Assembly (NCBI GenBank): GCA_900757285.1
Contig: CAAENI010000203.1
Location: 1 to 7,986 of the forward strand
Origin: an uncultured Collinsella sp.
GTDB taxonomy: Bacteria; Actinomycetota; Coriobacteriia; Coriobacteriales; Coriobacteriaceae
Length of the DNA: 7,986 nt
Reading direction: 5' to 3'
The position numbers and the translations under genes are program-made. Below are positions 5,168 through 7,986 of the stretch, one piece after another. The stretch's first letter is position 1. Every line of letters begins with the position of its first letter. The notes below the pieces were generated by a model, which saw only the letters and a list, made by a program, of their open reading frames with translations, had not been told where the DNA came from and did no database searches.

Positions 5168-5170
5168 CAT

Positions 5171-6130
5171 TTAGCCGCAAAAGCGGGCAACGGGTGCAAG
5201 CGGCTGCTCGCGAAAGACGCGCTCGACAGCGGCGCGGTATTCGTCGACCTTTTTAGTCTTGCGTACGAGTTTGTGAACGGTCGCGGGATCGGCGAAGGCG
5301 CATTTGGCGTAGAACCACCACTCCTTCATGCGAAAGACCGCGTTGCCGCCAATCTCTTCCGCATAGGCCGCAAACAGCATGTCGTGGAAACGCTGCAGTT
5401 CAGCCGCCGTGGCAGCAGGACCGCCCTTAACCATGCGAGCCAGAGCGGGGTTCGCGAGCAGACCACGCCCCAGCATCACATGGCGTGTCCCGGGATAGGC
5501 CTCCACCAGCGCATCCATATCCTCAAGATCAAAAATGTCACCGTTGTAGGCGACCGGAAACGACGCACGCTCCAGCGTCTCGCCATAGAACTCCTTGCGC
5601 GGCGAGCCCGTATAGCGGTCCTTTTGTACGCGCGGATGCACGATCAGTTCTGCCAGCGGCACGTGACAGTACAGGTCGAGCACGCGCCCGTATTCGTCGT
5701 CGCTCTCCAGCCCCAGCCTGGTTTTTACCGACACCGGCAACGGCGAGCGTTCGCACACATCGCTCAAGAACACCTCGAGCTCGTCCAAGTTACGCAAAAA
5801 GCCCGATCCCTTGCCCTTGGCGACAACCGTACCCGAGGGGCAGCCAAGGTTGAGATTGACCTCGCGGTAGCCCATGTCGGCGAGCACTTGCGCCGCCCAC
5901 ACAAACTCGTCCGCGTTCTTTGACATCAGCTGAGGCACCACGTTAAGCCCCTGGTTATTGGCAGGGTCGACCTCTTTAAACGCCTTGCCGCCGAAGCGGT
6001 TGCCTACCCGCGGCGGCGGCAAAAACGGCGTGTAATAACAATCGAGCGCACCGAAGCACTCCGCATGCACGCGACGGAACACATGCCCGGTAATCCCCTC
6101 CATGGGGGCCAGCGATAAATACATCAACAT
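5171..6130 (-). CDS. dus: tRNA-dihydrouridine synthase (Dus family)
   Basis: A 319-residue flavoenzyme that reduces uridines in the tRNA D-loop (or neighbouring positions) with FMN and NAD(P)H in the cytoplasm. Seen directly: LSLAPMEGITGHVFRR, the FMN-binding start of the TIM barrel; VVPQLMSKN; NLNLGCPSGTVVAKGKGSGF with the catalytic cysteine C97; VSVKTRLGL with the FMN-contacting K136; LIVHPRVQKDRYTGSP with H165; VAYNGDIF; and VMLGRGLLANP, the FMN phosphate-binding loop. The C-terminal helical tRNA-binding part (residues about 245-310) is present, so the gene looks intact. The specific subfamily (DusA/B/C) cannot be fixed by eye. Two ATGs, at 6130 and 6124, are both possible; GAGAG at 6139-6135 is only 4 bases from the first and better spaced for the second. 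On the minus strand TATTAT (6179-6174) is a good -10 hexamer, though no -35 is clear, and a palindrome covers the predicted transcription start. Confidence 0.95.
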   Translation of the reverse strand: MLMYLSLAPMEGITGHVFRRVHAECFGALDCYYTPFLPPPRVGNRFGGKAFKEVDPANNQGLNVVPQLMSKNADEFVWAAQVLADMGYREVNLNLGCPSGTVVAKGKGSGFLRNLDELEVFLSDVCERSPLPVSVKTRLGLESDDEYGRVLDLYCHVPLAELIVHPRVQKDRYTGSPRKEFYGETLERASFPVAYNGDIFDLEDMDALVEAYPGTRHVMLGRGLLANPALARMVKGGPAATAAELQRFHDMLFAAYAEEIGGNAVFRMKEWWFYAKCAFADPATVHKLVRKTKKVDEYRAAVERVFREQPLAPVARFCG

Positions 6131-6145
6131 CCACTCTCAGATCAA

Positions 6146-6174
6146 TGTGACAAAGGGACTGTCCCTTTGTCACA
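6146..6174. repeat. Perfect 29-nt palindrome in the dus/DUF3592 divergent region
   Basis: TGTGACAAAGGGAC (6146-6159) and GTCCCTTTGTCACA (6161-6174) are exact reverse complements around a single T. It has the same total length as the GGGGACGT elements and shares GGGAC, but its arms and core differ. It touches the predicted dus -10 hexamer and would cover the dus transcription start, so it could be an operator or give a 5' hairpin in the dus mRNA. I recall similar sequences being repeated in related genomes, which would favour a dispersed repeat. Confidence 0.8.
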
Positions 6175-6247
6175 TAATACGCCCACCGAGGGCGGGGGTT
6201 CTCTATACTGAGTCACATATGACGGTATCGCGCCAAAGGAGAACGCC

Positions 6248-6775
6248 GTGACCACGTCGCAGATATCCCTGCTCGCGCTCATCTTGGTTGGGGGCATCGG
6301 CATCCTGCTTATCGGAGTGAGCGCGCTCATGAAAGCCGCCGCTCGCAAGAAAGCCAAGGCCTGTACCGCCGTGACCATGGGAACGGTCATCGACCATCGC
6401 TTTATGGGCGAAGGCAGGATGTATCCCGTTTTGGAATACGCCGTCGACGGCACGCAATACCGCGCGAAAAAACAATTCCGTGGCATAAAGACCAAAAGCT
6501 TGTCGGGACTCCCCATCCGCACGCAAGCCACCGCCTACGAAGACGCCAAGGGCTGGCTGCACGTGCAGACAGGCCCCATCGCCCGCCTAGGCACCCTCGC
6601 GGAGCAGCTTTGGCCCCTCGGTAGCCAAATGACCGTGTACTACAACCCCAGCAACCCAGACAAAAGCTATGTCGAACGCCCCGTCGTGGGCAACTTTGCC
6701 ACACTGATGTTTAACATCGCAGGCTTCTTGCTCATCGCGATGAGCATCTTGCTCTATGTTCTTATCCAGCGCTAG
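6248..6775 (+). CDS. DUF3592-like membrane protein
   Basis: A 175-residue protein with two hydrophobic segments, residues about 6-29 (SLLALILVGGIGILLIGVSA) and 152-172 (TLMFNIAGFLLIAMSILLYV), and a soluble domain between them. The middle part has the DUF3592 pattern: MGTVIDHRF near residue 44, a YPVLEYAVDGTQYRAKKQF strand pair, then GSQMTVYYNPSNPDKSYVE near residue 125, where the YYNPxNP motif is the most telling. The family's function is unknown. The start is GTG at 6248, supported by AAAGGAG at 6235-6241 with a 6-nt gap; a -10-like TATACT (6204-6209) lies upstream with no clear -35. The next membrane-protein gene starts 63 bases downstream on the same strand, so the two are probably co-transcribed. 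Confidence 0.82.
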   Translation: MTTSQISLLALILVGGIGILLIGVSALMKAAARKKAKACTAVTMGTVIDHRFMGEGRMYPVLEYAVDGTQYRAKKQFRGIKTKSLSGLPIRTQATAYEDAKGWLHVQTGPIARLGTLAEQLWPLGSQMTVYYNPSNPDKSYVERPVVGNFATLMFNIAGFLLIAMSILLYVLIQR

Positions 6776-6838
6776 CTCAAACTGATGCGCCCCGCGCCCC
6801 ATGCGCCGCAACGACCGTTACGACACCAAGGATCAGCC

Positions 6839-7972
6839 ATGGCAACACTTTCCGAACAAGAACGCAAGCGTATCCAGCGATACTGCATCTGTCCCAAGGT
6901 TGCCGGCGCGGCGCTTGCCATGGCGTTTGTGCTGCCTTTTTTGATCATTCCCTTCGAAATGATTGACGACATCGTCTTCCATCACGAAGGCTTCCAGGAG
7001 ACGGGCATGATGACCGCCTTGGCGCTCACCGCCGTCGAGCTCGCCATCTTCTGCTACTGCGCGCTCGCGCCGCGCTTTGGCATGCGCGGCAAGCAGTGGA
7101 AAGAAATGCAGCACCGACTCGTCGTCGAGCAGGCTGAGAAAGACCACTCGGCACAAATCGCAGGTGTTATCGGTACGCAGGCCGCCGCGCGCCTGCTCAA
7201 GAACAGCGACAACGAGACCGCACGCAACCTGGGCGGCGCGGCAGAAGTCGCCGCTGCCGTAGGCGCCGTCGCCACCGCGGCAGACGTGCTTGCCGAAAGC
7301 TTTGCCAACGCAAAGGCCATGGCAGAGGCCTGTGGCGTGCCTATCCCCCGTGCAAAAAAGTGGATCGTCGCGCTTGTGGCACTGCCCCTCGCAATCGTGT
7401 GCGGTGCCTATATCCCGCAGCTGGCGCAGGGAAACATCGAGATGCAACAGAACGCCGCGGCCGCGGCCGAGCAGATCGCCATCGCCCGCAAGGCATTAGA
7501 GCCCGCATGCGAGTACGTGTCCGCCGATGACCCCTACGAGCGATATCAAGATTACGGCTATCATGTCCGCGGCTATCTGCACGAAGGCGACTCCGACGCC
7601 CAGAAGACCTATACGTATCTGGACTTTGACAACAAGGGGACGCTCAAGGAAGTGAGCTACGCGGCAGAGGTCGACCCCAGCGCGAGCCTCGAGGATAACC
7701 TTGCCCGCATCGAACGCGAGCTTGACGAGCTTTCCTCTGCCGTTCAAACCGTTGACGTCAAGACGGTGAGCCCCGAGCTCTTGGCACCGCAGAAACTCCC
7801 CGAAGAGTTTAGGCAGGCATTTTTGAACGGCTCACTCTACGAGAGAATCTCTATCAGGACGAGTGACGACCTCATCAAAACGTATTACTCGTTTGATACG
7901 GATCCCGAGGACGAGTTTGACGAGTACACCCATCCAAGCGTCCGTATTACGCTGATGGGCAAAATAAACTAG
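6839..7972 (+). CDS. Uncharacterised three-helix membrane protein
   Basis: A 377-residue protein I do not recognise. Predicted membrane segments are about residues 21-43 (VAGAALAMAFVLPFLIIPFE), 57-79 (MMTALALTAVELAIFCYCAL) and 174-195 (WIVALVALPLAIVCGAYIPQ). Between the second and third lies an alanine-rich amphipathic region (residues 105-160, including GGAAEVAAAVGAVATAADVL). After the third segment, a short helix (residues 199-222) leads to a charged C-terminal domain of about 150 residues with several tyrosines and acidic patches (DPYERYQDYGYHVRGYLHEG; DTDPEDEFDEY). By the positive-inside rule the C-terminal domain is probably outside the membrane, but this is uncertain. ATG at 6839 is preceded by AAGGA (6828-6832) with a 6-nt gap; an in-frame ATG at 6785 would add 18 proline-rich residues without a ribosome binding site and is not used. 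It follows the DUF3592-like gene closely, hinting at a shared envelope role. Confidence 0.8.
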   Translation: MATLSEQERKRIQRYCICPKVAGAALAMAFVLPFLIIPFEMIDDIVFHHEGFQETGMMTALALTAVELAIFCYCALAPRFGMRGKQWKEMQHRLVVEQAEKDHSAQIAGVIGTQAAARLLKNSDNETARNLGGAAEVAAAVGAVATAADVLAESFANAKAMAEACGVPIPRAKKWIVALVALPLAIVCGAYIPQLAQGNIEMQQNAAAAAEQIAIARKALEPACEYVSADDPYERYQDYGYHVRGYLHEGDSDAQKTYTYLDFDNKGTLKEVSYAAEVDPSASLEDNLARIERELDELSSAVQTVDVKTVSPELLAPQKLPEEFRQAFLNGSLYERISIRTSDDLIKTYYSFDTDPEDEFDEYTHPSVRITLMGKIN

Positions 7973-7986
7973 AAGGCCCGGGAAGG

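Noticed and set aside
5273..5923. Long plus-strand frame across dus
   Set aside because: Antisense to a complete dihydrouridine synthase with all expected motifs.
6180..6194. CGCCC-ACCGA-GGGCG short inverted repeat in the dus/DUF3592 gap
   Set aside because: Five-base G+C arms are expected by chance here, and it has no T-run or clear promoter relation.

Overview
The window reads as chromosomal DNA of a high-G+C anaerobic actinobacterium, most likely a Collinsella-like member of the Coriobacteriia. This rests on the G+C-rich codon use, strong AGGAG ribosome binding sites, the protein flavour, and short palindromic repeats with a GGGGACGT core. I recall such repeats from genomes of this group, so the assignment is recollection plus inference, not a search result. 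No rRNA, tRNA, CRISPR array or intact insertion sequence is visible.

Left part (1-1571, minus strand): the 5' two thirds of a MalY/PatB-type PLP-dependent C-S lyase runs off the left edge. Upstream of it, on the same strand, lies a TrmO/TsaA-type tRNA methyltransferase. A divergent promoter region (about 1581-1718) leads to two plus-strand genes. The first is an unusual three-domain regulator (XRE helix-turn-helix, four-cysteine zinc ribbon, TipAS-like drug-binding domain); the second is a small CPYC glutaredoxin. Together they suggest a thiol- or drug-responsive pair.

Middle part (2844-5170): this is the accessory-looking segment. It starts with a 29-nt palindromic element directly after the glutaredoxin stop codon, then a 285-base gap holding a promoter-like signal. 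Next comes a 410-residue orphan protein with less G+C-rich codons and an N-terminal region resembling DUF1016_N. A compact toxin-antitoxin pair follows: a BrnT-like toxin, then a ribbon-helix-helix antitoxin. Its promoter carries an inverted repeat exactly between the -35 and -10 boxes, and it ends in a long hairpin terminator. Two more copies of the palindromic element, joined head to head, close the segment 3 bases from the dus stop codon.

Right part (5171-7986): a housekeeping tRNA-dihydrouridine synthase on the minus strand is divergent from two plus-strand membrane-protein genes, a DUF3592-like protein and a three-helix protein with a large C-terminal domain. The dus/DUF3592 intergenic region carries a perfect 14-bp-arm palindrome over the predicted dus start region.

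The most interesting material is the palindromic repeat family, whose stems covary while the loop core stays fixed; the regulator-glutaredoxin pair; and the orphan gene beside the toxin-antitoxin module.
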